Positions 43,601-50,224 of a stretch of DNA of 52,199 nt are shown in pieces (within the stretch, counting starts at the first letter, position 1; each line of letters starts with the position of its first letter). The translations under genes and the position numbers were made by a program. This stretch comes from an uncultured bacterium (GTDB lineage Bacteria > Bacillota > Clostridia > Lachnospirales > Lachnospiraceae). The stretch is from contig CAJMPJ010000025.1 in assembly GCA_905215155.1 (NCBI GenBank), forward strand, positions 1-52,199. Reading direction: 5' to 3'. Under the pieces are notes generated by a model. It was given only the letters and a program-made list of their open reading frames with translations. It did not search any database and had not been told where the DNA came from.

Positions 43601-43974
43601 ACCCGCAGATCCATATATTTATTATCCTTCTCAAACTTCGGCTTCAGCTCATATAATGTTCCATCCGGTTCAAAAAGTGATTCATAATCCTCCGCTCCCT
43701 CTCCCCGGAATGCCAACAACTTTTTCACCTGCTTTTCCTTTTTAACCGCTTTCTGAAGTGCTTGATCCAACCGTCTGCCATCCAATTTAAAGCAAGTGAC
43801 CCCGGGTTCTCCCACTTTTGCTGCTGATGTCTCAGACGAAGCCTCAACCGTGCTTACACCGTGTCCAAAAATCAAGCTAATGCAAAGCCCTGCCGCACAA
43901 ATTCGTCTGCCCATGTGCCGCAGCCTCCCGCCAAGGGGAGTTGCCGTTGGTTTTACCTTCAATTTTCGAACCAT
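40690..43974 (-). CDS. Large cell-wall-anchored adhesin / pilus tip protein with PTG sorting signal
   Basis: About 1094 residues from ATG 43974 (44004 is an alternative). A signal peptide (about 1-46) is followed by a small N-terminal domain, then a Glu/Thr-rich stalk (about 195-270) with three 12-residue repeats EETTAVTEEExP. A long beta-rich region follows, including a Listeria-Bacteroides-type repeat (YVFGGWYKEKD ... YYAKW) near 935-985. A final domain of the kind also seen in the major pilin begins KSITVQKKVAGN, and the C-terminus is AVPTGI, a hydrophobic helix and RRRRSRNEFI. No thioester Cys-Gln motif of the Cpa type was found. Position and sorting signal suggest the pilus tip subunit. 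Confidence 0.78.
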   Translation of the reverse strand: MVRKLKVKPTATPLGGRLRHMGRRICAAGLCISLIFGHGVSTVEASSETSAAKVGEPGVTCFKLDGRRLDQALQKAVKKEKQVKKLLAFRGEGAEDYESLFEPDGTLYELKPKFEKDNKYMDLRVFARLEQSKTPGSRYRMEEDEEIIFLVTNKSHKERTAVIRVDGKVTEQIVVVPRSEVELEDGVNGIVSQPAAETNEETDAVKEETHEETAAVTEEETPEETTAVTEEEMPEETTAVTEDETTEKTQETTQDTKVPDTSDEKMTEAEESNIEPNALDKTESKDEDGLIENPVAAISRHQTSILTMTASPSDADGEREDEKASPSEAALAEADEKEVLEGDIYETVLLGKKTAAAFVTTAGDLGLTRQEWDLATPAQAKRLYEADLGDAVIQAYAAEGVLPEDAELHAVKLEEEGENADQYLEAKEVLDGDGTKYDGMLAYDISFLDGEGNEIEPDGNVQVKIRLNAAVLPEETDPESLVVQHLAERKDGVKVEPVADARKKTPGAVEVGEAETVAEFQVESFSKFIITWIGIGRSVDAVTYLKNAEGELNQGPYKEIRMSYGEVLKFSEQSDIKAVTYEGISYHYDYAELYIKEDGRYRKKHNIHGIKANYWGRDYTYYTYYYTADGRECSERISGDIQIRLYYKEAPRSGEEINFYYTAKDEIDNAGSVTSMRDASYMRYTIVLRDENGEEYLEDYLSKNEAAKENHPAEYKFNTKELNIGPALIDAMGISIPGYSFTEGYAYFYYDGYWSNSGNYVKVSQLLNYGAPADNGNRYDSNLAYTGTHYQGGQKINIKSLPGDYRNTEEGYYSYNPTGTLRLVFCKVSDIEKSKYHVSYVDAFSKNPNSITVHQEEMPGPYWDEKEEIFYGTVDAIWQGQPEKGPKGYVFGGWYKEKDSEGNGMGERAQTDVDEKTPFKTDVYYYAKWIPEEKSITVQKKVAGNAGNRSQKFEFTIKVNGVLVNGDDYGYSSVKNGIFSLADGQSITFHNLKYNDKVEIEENNNNSLGYETGYETFDRNNQKIGSLEGSVWYTDCLGDVCTIIFTNTKNIAVPTGIITNGVPYLLMVTGGVCGGLWFLLVGLSRRRRSRNEFI
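43245..43360. repeat. Three tandem 36-bp repeats in the adhesin stalk
   Basis: The segment beginning CTGTAACAGCGG recurs at 43251, 43287 and 43323, an exact 36-bp spacing (12 codons). The first two copies are nearly identical and the third is diverged. It encodes the EETTAVTEEE stalk and could change copy number by slippage. Confidence 0.85.
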
Positions 43975-44480
43975 TGCTCCGTCACCACCTCTCTTCTGCC
44001 GCATTTAACCGAAAATAATTCTTCCAATGCCACAGGATCAGGATTGATTGCATCGTCGACCATCTTAAACAGCTCCATGGCACTGCGAAAGCATTCCTTC
44101 TTGCCTTTTTCCACCCAAACCACATCCCCCTGCCAGGTAGCATTCTGCCGGTACTTTACCTGTACGATAAAGGTTCCCAGATTTCCTCTATTCTCCTGGA
44201 TACTGTATCTGTGCACGGGGAAATTCACATCTCTTTTTTTTATACTGCCCCCGGCATTTCTCGTTCCGGTCCATGAACGGCAGATCGTGGACGCCTGGGG
44301 AAAATCCCAGCTGTCATATAACTCCTCCATTTTCCGGATTAGAGGAATAATCCCTCTGAATACAAGCGGTTCATCATCGTATTGATGCCAGATCCTCCCG
44401 GCATATTCTCCCTGACGATACTCATCAATACAAATGCAGACCAAATCCGGTGCATGGATGTTCCTGATCATTTGATCCAT
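43959..44480 (-). CDS. Hypothetical protein at the head of the pilus operon
   Basis: 173 residues, soluble by appearance, with no signal peptide or membrane helix. It starts MDQMIRNIHAPDLVCICIDE and ends CGRREVVTEQWFEN. I do not recognise the family. A cluster of conserved-looking aromatic and basic residues (STICRSWTGTRNAGG, FPVHRYSIQENRGN) suggests a compact alpha/beta domain. It overlaps the adhesin start by 16 bp, so the two are translated together. It is the first gene after the BTAD regulator's terminator. A cytoplasmic regulatory or assembly role is possible, but nothing in the sequence shows it. Confidence 0.65.
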   Translation of the reverse strand: MDQMIRNIHAPDLVCICIDEYRQGEYAGRIWHQYDDEPLVFRGIIPLIRKMEELYDSWDFPQASTICRSWTGTRNAGGSIKKRDVNFPVHRYSIQENRGNLGTFIVQVKYRQNATWQGDVVWVEKGKKECFRSAMELFKMVDDAINPDPVALEELFSVKCGRREVVTEQWFEN

Positions 44481-44596
44481 ATTCTTTCACCTCATGCACA
44501 CAGTTTAGCAAATCACCTATCTTACAAACTATCATAAAACCTGTTATTTTTGTTTTTATCCATTTTTACCAATTTAAGGATGAATATCAGATACCA

Positions 44597-44643
44597 CAAA
44601 AGAGGCCAGGGTCCTCTCCTATGAGAAAACCCTGGCCTCTTTT
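44597..44643. terminator. Rho-independent terminator between the BTAD regulator and the pilus operon
   Basis: The arms 44598-44612 and 44629-44643 form a perfect stem (core GAGGCCAGGGT / ACCCTGGCCTC) flanked by A and T runs. It separates the regulator transcript from the pilus operon on the same strand, so the pilus genes need their own promoter in 44481-44590. A TATGAT there lacks a good -35, as expected for an activator-dependent promoter. Confidence 0.9.
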
Positions 44644-44693
44644 GCCCTTTTAAACCTGATATGTCATTATAAAACGGACGCTTAGCACGCCTC

Positions 44694-45908
44694 CTACAAC
44701 GTCTTCTTATGATCAACCAGATCCGCCATGGACGTAATCAGATATTCCACCTCAGACCGGTAACCAGACCGTTCCTTAAACTTTTTCCGAATCCTCCGGT
44801 AAATCACCTCACAGTCCTCCTGTTTTGCCCCTTCCAAAAGAATCAGATATTGGGCGGAGTTATACTTGGTAAACACATCTCCCTTCCGGAGACAACTGCT
44901 GATAACCTCCTTAATCAGTTGAGAGCGTTTCCTAAGTTTTTCCTCGTTCATGATCATTTTTCTCTCATAATCCACCAGTGTACACAGCATCAGGAAAACG
45001 GATCGTCCGTGCCGCTCCATGCGCCGGCTGGTCACATGGCAGATATCAACAAAACTGCGGTAGGAGCAGTAGTAGGCTCCGGCCTCTTCCGGCATGATGT
45101 TAATATACTCCCTCATATCTCTTTTAATATTTTCCAAGTCGCCGGGAACATGTTCGCTCATCTGACTTAACGTTTCATAACAGTTAAGCATCTCCGGAGA
45201 AGGGGGCAGTCCCATCTCCTCCGAATACTGGTGTACCATATCGTTATACACGACGTAAGCCTTTTTGTAATTCTTCCGCTTTAGAAGCGTTTCAATCTGT
45301 TTTAACTGCCAGTTATCATAGGGATAAATTTTTGACGCTCTCTCATAAATCTGCTCTAACATCTGATAATCCAGCTGTTTTTCATAATAACCGGCAAGGC
45401 AGTTCACACAGTCTCCATACATAGACTTTAGACGGGAATTCTCAGATATCACCCACATTTCCGTGGAAATGGAGGGAAGCAGCTCTCCACGATAGAGTTC
45501 AAATGCAGCTTGATAGCAAGAAATTTTCTCCTTACTGCCAGATTCACAGGAAAGAAGATCTTCAAACTCCTGCACATCCAGCTTTACCGGAAATCGCGGG
45601 TCCGTCATATAAAACCCATCCGAACGAATGATATACTCCCCATTTGGCAGTCCCGTCTTCACCATCTGACGCCGCAGCTGATAAATCAGATTGTTCAGGC
45701 TGTTATTGGAATCGGCAACACCTTCCCCTCCGTACAAAGCTCTGATCAGCGATTCCTTTTTTACCCCGCTCCGATTGCCGTAATACCAAATAAACTGGAG
45801 CAGCTGCATGTATTTTAATGTACTTCTTTTTCCCAGTATCACTTCTTTCCCTTTGTAAGAGATGGAAAACTCACCAAGCATACGGACCTGAAATCCTTCA
45901 TTCTCCAT
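44694..45908 (-). CDS. BTAD/SARP-type transcriptional regulator
   Basis: 404 residues. An N-terminal OmpR-like winged helix (about 5-100; SLNNLIYQLRRQM is the recognition region) is followed by a bacterial transcriptional activator domain (about 105-255) of helical repeats: YRGELLPSISTEMWV, YEKQLDYQMLEQIYERA and YVVYNDMVHQYSEEMGLPPSPE. The last 140 residues carry a further domain (ERHGRSVFLMLCTLVDY, RKGDVFTKYNSAQYLILLEG) reminiscent of a degenerate GGDEF/cyclase fold. SARP-like proteins activate adjacent operons by binding direct repeats. Its position suggests it switches on the pilus locus. It has a strong promoter of its own. Confidence 0.82.
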   Translation of the reverse strand: MENEGFQVRMLGEFSISYKGKEVILGKRSTLKYMQLLQFIWYYGNRSGVKKESLIRALYGGEGVADSNNSLNNLIYQLRRQMVKTGLPNGEYIIRSDGFYMTDPRFPVKLDVQEFEDLLSCESGSKEKISCYQAAFELYRGELLPSISTEMWVISENSRLKSMYGDCVNCLAGYYEKQLDYQMLEQIYERASKIYPYDNWQLKQIETLLKRKNYKKAYVVYNDMVHQYSEEMGLPPSPEMLNCYETLSQMSEHVPGDLENIKRDMREYINIMPEEAGAYYCSYRSFVDICHVTSRRMERHGRSVFLMLCTLVDYERKMIMNEEKLRKRSQLIKEVISSCLRKGDVFTKYNSAQYLILLEGAKQEDCEVIYRRIRKKFKERSGYRSEVEYLITSMADLVDHKKTL

Positions 45909-45968
45909 ACTTCATACCCCCTCGTATTCTTTCGTACAACTATCTGGTAAGTTATTTATTTTTTATTT

Positions 45969-45997
45969 ATCATACTGAAGGGAACCTTCTTTGTCAA
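45969..45997 (-). promoter_or_regulatory. Promoter of the BTAD regulator gene
   Basis: On the minus strand TTGACA (45997-45992) and TATGAT (45974-45969) are 17 bp apart, close to the SigA ideal. The start would be near 45962, leaving a leader of about 54 nt. Confidence 0.75.
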
Positions 45998-46172
45998 ATT
46001 TCTTTCCATTCAGCTCTTTAAAATGATATAAAAATATCAAAAGATAAACAAAAAAATAATTCCCAGAAATAGGAAATTGACTTCTTCCATACTTTCATTT
46101 ACGATATAATTACCTTGTGAAAAAAGGCATTTATTTACAAATATTTCTGAGAAATGTAGTCTAGTATGAGCA

Positions 46173-46201
46173 TTGACTATTAGAACGAAAAAAACTATAA
46201 T
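46173..46201 (+). promoter_or_regulatory. Promoter of the chemotaxis receptor gene
   Basis: TTGACT (46173-46178) and TATAAT (46196-46201) are 17 bp apart, a strong SigA-type promoter about 96 bp before the start codon. An ACCGATAT just downstream recalls a SigD -10 but has no TAAA element at the right distance. Confidence 0.7.
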
Positions 46202-46296
46202 AACCGATATTACACTGGAAAAAAATACCACGAGTTCATAGTGTTATTTATAGATAAAACGCTTCAATAAGCGCAAAGAACCACGGAGGAGAATTT

Positions 46297-47976
46297 ATGA
46301 TAAACAAATTAAAAGTTAAAAACCGGTTACTAGTCACCTTTCTCATTGTAGTATTGTTCTCAAGTTTGGCTGGAATCATTGGGATTCAGCTGATTCACAC
46401 CATTGATAAAGAGTACAATAAAGAGTTGGAGGATTACGGATTTGCCCAGGGCGATATCGGAAGTCTGGGACAGGCATTCCAGGCTCACCGGGCTACGGTT
46501 TTATACATCATTTACGCCGAAGGTGCTTCCGAAACCCAAAAGCAGAAGGACACCCTTGCCAAACAAATTGATGTGATCAATGAAAAAATGGCAAAGGTCG
46601 GAACCCGCATGAAAACGGCTTCCGAAAAAGAGCTTTTCAACAACCTGACGGAAAAAATGAAAACCTACGAGGAGATGCGCAGTAAAACCATCGCTCTTGC
46701 AGAAAAATCTTCCAAGGAATCCATGTCCTATTTCCGCAGCAACGCAGCTCCCCTTGCGGCTGAAATCGGAGATACCATCAATTCCATACTGGCAGATAAG
46801 TCTTCCGCCGGACAGATCCGTTCCGCAGAGCTTGCCAGACAGGCTTCCATATTCATCGTTATTATGATCGTCATTGTGTTTGCTGCCATTGCCGCCTCTG
46901 TAATCCTTGCACTCCGTATTACAAAGGGAATCATCAAACCTCTTGATGAACTGAAAGAGGTCGCTGACCACATGGCACAGGGCGAGTTGAAATGCAGTCT
47001 TGAGTATCAATCCCATGATGAACTGGGAAGTCTTGCCGACAGCATGAGAACCATGATGGCAAGGATCTCCTACTACATGGATTACATTTCTGATACCACT
47101 GGACGTATGGCAAAGGGTGATTTTAACATTCCTCATGATACGGAAGAATTTAAAGGAGAATTCCGTCCGGTACAGATTTCCATCCAGCACCTTACAGACT
47201 CTTTAAATGATGTTATGGGAAAAATTACACAGGCTTCCGACCAGGTCGCTTCCGGTGCAGAGCAGGTTGCAAGCAGTGCCCAGGCCTTGAGCCAGGGTGC
47301 TACGGAGCAGGCTTCCTCCATCGAAGAGCTGGCGGCCACCATCAATGATATTTCCAACAACATCAACTTAAATGCTGAGAATGCAAAAGAAACCAGCAAA
47401 CAGGTAAACAATACCACCTTAGAGCTGAAATCCGGCAAAACCAAAATGAAGGATCTGACCGATGCCATGGCAGCCGTCAGCGAAGCATCTGCAGAGATCA
47501 ATAAAGTCATCAAAACCATTGAAGACATTGCATTCCAGACCAACATCCTGGCGCTCAATGCCGCCGTAGAAGCCGCAAGAGCAGGGGAAGCCGGAAAAGG
47601 CTTTGCAGTCGTTGCCGATGAGGTCCGCAATCTTGCCAATAAGAGCCAGGAGGCATCAAAGAACACCACCGTTTTGATTGAAGATGCCATAAATTCCATC
47701 GAAACCGGTAACCGAATCGCCAATGAGACCGCAGAATCCATGGATCATATCGTAGAATCTGCTCAGTCCATGGCAATACTGGTTCATCAGATCTCCGCCG
47801 CTTCCGAGGAACAGGCCAACGCCGTTGCCCAGGTAACGCTGGGAATCGACCAGATCTCAAGCGTTGTCCAGACAAATTCCGCCACCTCAGAGGAAAGCGC
47901 TGCAGCCAGCCAGGAGATGTCCAGCCAGGCTCATATGCTGAAACAACTGATGCAGCGATTCAAAGTAAAAGCATGA
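46297..47976 (+). CDS. Methyl-accepting chemotaxis protein
   Basis: 559 residues. Transmembrane helix 1 (about 10-31), an extracellular four-helix-bundle sensor (about 32-183), transmembrane helix 2 (about 184-206), a HAMP domain (about 207-260) and a second HAMP-like segment precede the signalling domain. The hairpin tip has [20 protein letters not shown] followed by [14 protein letters not shown], and methylation helices flank it ([15 protein letters not shown]). It ends without a CheR-docking pentapeptide. It should signal to CheA/CheW. It is monocistronic, with GGAGGAG before ATG 46297, and the ligand is unknown. Confidence 0.93.
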   Translation: MINKLKVKNRLLVTFLIVVLFSSLAGIIGIQLIHTIDKEYNKELEDYGFAQGDIGSLGQAFQAHRATVLYIIYAEGASETQKQKDTLAKQIDVINEKMAKVGTRMKTASEKELFNNLTEKMKTYEEMRSKTIALAEKSSKESMSYFRSNAAPLAAEIGDTINSILADKSSAGQIRSAELARQASIFIVIMIVIVFAAIAASVILALRITKGIIKPLDELKEVADHMAQGELKCSLEYQSHDELGSLADSMRTMMARISYYMDYISDTTGRMAKGDFNIPHDTEEFKGEFRPVQISIQHLTDSLNDVMGKITQASDQVASGAEQVASSAQALSQGATEQASSIEELAATINDISNNINLNAENAKETSKQVNNTTLELKSGKTKMKDLTDAMAAVSEASAEINKVIKTIEDIAFQTNILALNAAVEAARAGEAGKGFAVVADEVRNLANKSQEASKNTTVLIEDAINSIETGNRIANETAESMDHIVESAQSMAILVHQISAASEEQANAVAQVTLGIDQISSVVQTNSATSEESAAASQEMSSQAHMLKQLMQRFKVKA

Positions 47977-47979
47977 TTA

Positions 47980-48009
47980 AAAGCAGGAGGATTTTCGTTC
48001 TCCTGCTTT
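47980..48009 (+). terminator. Terminator of the chemotaxis receptor gene
   Basis: AAAGCAGGAG (47980-47989) and CTCCTGCTTT (48000-48009) form a 10-bp stem followed by a T-run, 4 bp after the stop codon. Confidence 0.9.
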
Positions 48010-48011
48010 TT

Positions 48012-48323
48012 TTATCTCCCATTTGTCCATTTTTTTATCTCATCTCCGGTTCCCAGTACCACATGCTGTCCACCCAGCAAATGTCTCGTTCCTGCTTCAT
48101 AATCAATTCCCAGCTCCTTACAGTCATAAGAAAGGGCCACCCTCCGTTTTTCCCCCAGAGGGTCCGGCCTTGGAATGGCGGAAAGCAAGGATCTGGTATA
48201 GGGGTGAATGGGATTTCCAAATATCTCCTCCGTGGTCCCAGTTTCCACCAAATGTCCCAGATACAGGACACCGATCCGGTCTGAGATGTATTTCACTATG
48301 GATAAGTCATGGGCAATAAAGAG
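48012..48323 (-). pseudogene. oppF: C-terminal remnant of oligopeptide ABC transporter ATPase (oppF)
   Basis: Reading the minus strand from 48323, the translation is LFIAHDLSIVKYISDRIGVL, then LGHLVETGTTEEIF and HPYTRSLLSAIP. This is the classical end of OppF/DppF: the H-loop, then the C-terminal oligopeptide-transporter tail with its Cys-containing region altered or lost. Walker A, the signature motif and Walker B are all missing. An in-frame TGA lies only four codons before the homologous part. It cannot be a working ATPase. It is fused directly to the oppA remnant upstream. Confidence 0.85.
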
Positions 48324-48748
48324 TATGCATATTCACTGGCTGTTTCGGGGTCCACCGCCCGTCTCCAGGCAAATACAAAATCATTGGCTGTAACCGGCAT
48401 TCCATTGGACTATATAGCATCTCTTAAATGATACGTGAGCGTTAAGCCATCCGAACTTTTATCCACACTCTCTGCCAGTGCCGGCACAGGTTTTCCACCG
48501 GCATCCACTCCATATAACCCATCGGTAATCCCGGCAATGACTTCAAAGGAAGTCCCGTCGGTGGCAATCTGAGGATCCATAGAGGCCACTTCCACATCAA
48601 TATGTACATTTAACAGGTTTTCCTCGGCTTTGGCAGCTAATGGCTCCGTTTCCTTTGTTACTGTCTTTGCACTTTTGCATGCAGTCAAAGACCATACCAT
48701 GATTCCTGCCATACCGACGGCTGCCAGCCGCTTTAATTTTTTCTTCAT
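48324..48748 (-). pseudogene. oppA: N-terminal remnant of oligopeptide-binding lipoprotein (oppA), with nonsense codon
   Basis: From ATG 48748 (or GTG 48751), behind AAGGGGGA, the frame encodes a lipoprotein signal (VWSLTACKSAK, lipid-anchor Cys near 25) and the start of a family 5 peptide-binding protein (VASMDPQIATDGTSFEVI, GLYGVD). At 48412-48410 TAG stands where the family has Trp (HLRDA-stop-SNG). After it the same frame continues with homologous sequence PVTANDFVFAWRRAVDPETA up to about 48324, where the oppF tail begins. So the gene suffered a TGG-to-TAG type nonsense change and then lost everything downstream. An expressed 112-residue lipoprotein fragment is possible. Confidence 0.85.
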
Positions 48749-48751
48749 CAC

Positions 48752-48992
48752 TTTTCCCCCTTACAATCATCGGATTCCATTCATTTCTATCCCGCAGGGC
48801 ATCATGTCTCCGCAGGAAATAAAAATAGTGCCCGGCAGAATCCTCCTCTGCTCAGACACCATTGTCAAACATATGAAATACCATTATTCTGCTTCCCAAA
48901 GTCTGTTTATTCTTTATCCACAGCGTCTTTTTCTAATGAATATGTTTTCTGGGAGTCAAATATTCTACTTCTTTAAAATTTGTCCCAGAAAA
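48752..48992. other. Intergenic region upstream of the opp remnant
   Basis: I see no gene here. A TTGACA on the minus strand near 48870 may be the -35 of the old opp promoter, but no matching -10 is clear. Confidence 0.35.
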
Positions 48993-49037
48993 GGAAGCAG
49001 GACGGAGAAATGGCTATCATTTCTCCGTCCTGCTTCC
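48993..49037. terminator. Strong bidirectional terminator of the ppaC operon
   Basis: A perfect 19-bp inverted repeat (48993-49011 and 49019-49037; core GCAGGACGGAGAAAT) with a 7-nt loop. On the minus strand it is followed by TTTTC. It lies 13 bp after the stop codon of the shikimate-kinase-like gene. Confidence 0.92.
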
Positions 49038-49049
49038 TCATTTCATACC

Positions 49050-49574
49050 TTATGTATCCAGTCCGAACCGTTCTTTCATCATGGCTCTCAGTTCATCCAC
49101 CACCTTGCCGGCTTCCAGTCCAGTCTCATCAATGGTGATATCCGCATATTTTTCATAATAGGGAATCCGCTCATCATACAAGTCCTTTAAGGTCATACCG
49201 TTTTTCAGTACCACCCCCCGGTCCACCAGATTGCCCAAACGCTCCCTGAGATTTTCATAGCTGAGCTTTAAATAGATCACGATGCTGATATCCTTTAAAT
49301 GCTCCATGGCTTCTCTTCCATAAATCACGCTTCCGCCGGGTGCGATCACACTGTGAGAGACTAAAAGCTCCCGGTTGACCCGGTTTTCTATTTCCAGAAA
49401 GCCGTCATCCCCTTCCTCGGCGATGATTTCCTTTAAAAGCCGCTTTTCCTGTTCCTGAATGACAATATCCACGTCTACAAATGAATATCCAAGGCGTTTC
49501 GCAAGCAAAACACCAATGGTGCTCTTTCCTGATCCAGGCATTCCGATCAATGTGATATTATCTTGCTTCCCCAT
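49050..49574 (-). CDS. Shikimate kinase-like P-loop kinase (AroK family, atypical)
   Basis: 174 residues, the normal AroK length. The P-loop GMPGSGKST (11-19) and DVD near 34-36 are intact. Shikimate-binding features are altered: the usual FR..E motif reads FLEIE, the GGG motif reads PGGS, and the LID region, normally RPLL, reads DRGVV. It may therefore phosphorylate something other than shikimate. Its ATG overlaps the stop of the flavin reductase gene by one base, and it ends the ppaC operon before a strong terminator. Product databases would probably name it shikimate kinase. Confidence 0.75.
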   Translation of the reverse strand: MGKQDNITLIGMPGSGKSTIGVLLAKRLGYSFVDVDIVIQEQEKRLLKEIIAEEGDDGFLEIENRVNRELLVSHSVIAPGGSVIYGREAMEHLKDISIVIYLKLSYENLRERLGNLVDRGVVLKNGMTLKDLYDERIPYYEKYADITIDETGLEAGKVVDELRAMMKERFGLDT

Positions 49575-50212
49575 TATCTTTTTTTCCTCCTGCCGGCTGA
49601 TTTTTTGTCCGTTTTTTTTACCGAATATCCAAAGCTGCCGATTTTCTTTCCAAGCTCAAAGTACTCTCCGTGAGAATAAGCCACCAGCCCAGCCTGATTT
49701 AAATGAAATTTGTTTTTCTCATCCATATACCGGCTGTCTACGGTCACTCCCAGGATTTCAGCCAGAAACAGATCATGGCTTCCCAGAGGCTTGATTTCCA
49801 CCACCCGGCATGCAAGGCAGACCGGACTTTCCTCTATTCCAGGTACCTTGATGTGCTTGAGCGTACATGGGGTCAGCTTCATCTCTTTAAATTTATCCAC
49901 GTCCCTGCCGGATTTTACTCCGCAGTAGTCCGCTGCCCGCACCAGCTCCTTTGACACCAGGTTCACGGCAAATTCCCCGGTCTCCTTGATGATATCATAG
50001 GAATAACGCTCCCGCCGCACAGAGATCGAAAGCATGGCAGGCGTGGAACAAATGGTTCCGGCCCATGCTACCGTAATAATATTGGGCTTTTCGCCTTCCC
50101 TCTGACAACTGATCATAACGGCAGGAACCGGATAAAGCATGTTGCCCGGCTTCCATTCCACTTTCTCTCGTTTCACAGGAAGCTGTTTTTGATTTGACTG
50201 CTGTTTTTTCAT
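49574..50212 (-). CDS. Flavin reductase-like FMN-binding split-barrel protein
   Basis: 212 residues. The flavin_reduct domain (about 18-175) shows YPVPAVMISCQREGEKPNII, TVAWAGTICSTPAMLSISVR and FAVNLVSKELVRAADYCGVKSG, the usual FMN-binding strands. A basic tail (KKTDKKSAGRRKKR) follows. Such proteins bind FMN and reduce it or other acceptors with NAD(P)H, or act as flavoredoxins in anaerobes. It lies 12 bp after ppaC, with GGAGGACGG before ATG 50212, and overlaps the kinase gene. Confidence 0.87.
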   Translation of the reverse strand: MKKQQSNQKQLPVKREKVEWKPGNMLYPVPAVMISCQREGEKPNIITVAWAGTICSTPAMLSISVRRERYSYDIIKETGEFAVNLVSKELVRAADYCGVKSGRDVDKFKEMKLTPCTLKHIKVPGIEESPVCLACRVVEIKPLGSHDLFLAEILGVTVDSRYMDEKNKFHLNQAGLVAYSHGEYFELGKKIGSFGYSVKKTDKKSAGRRKKR

Positions 50213-50224
50213 GGACCGTCCTCC

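Noticed and set aside
42677..43687. Several long plus-strand frames inside the adhesin gene
   Set aside because: They are antisense shadows of the repetitive, Glu/Thr-rich adhesin coding sequence and have no ribosome-binding sites.
46203..46210. SigD-like -10 (ACCGATAT) before the chemoreceptor gene
   Set aside because: No TAAA-type -35 occurs at 14-16 bp upstream, whereas TTGACT-N17-TATAAT is an excellent SigA promoter at the same place.
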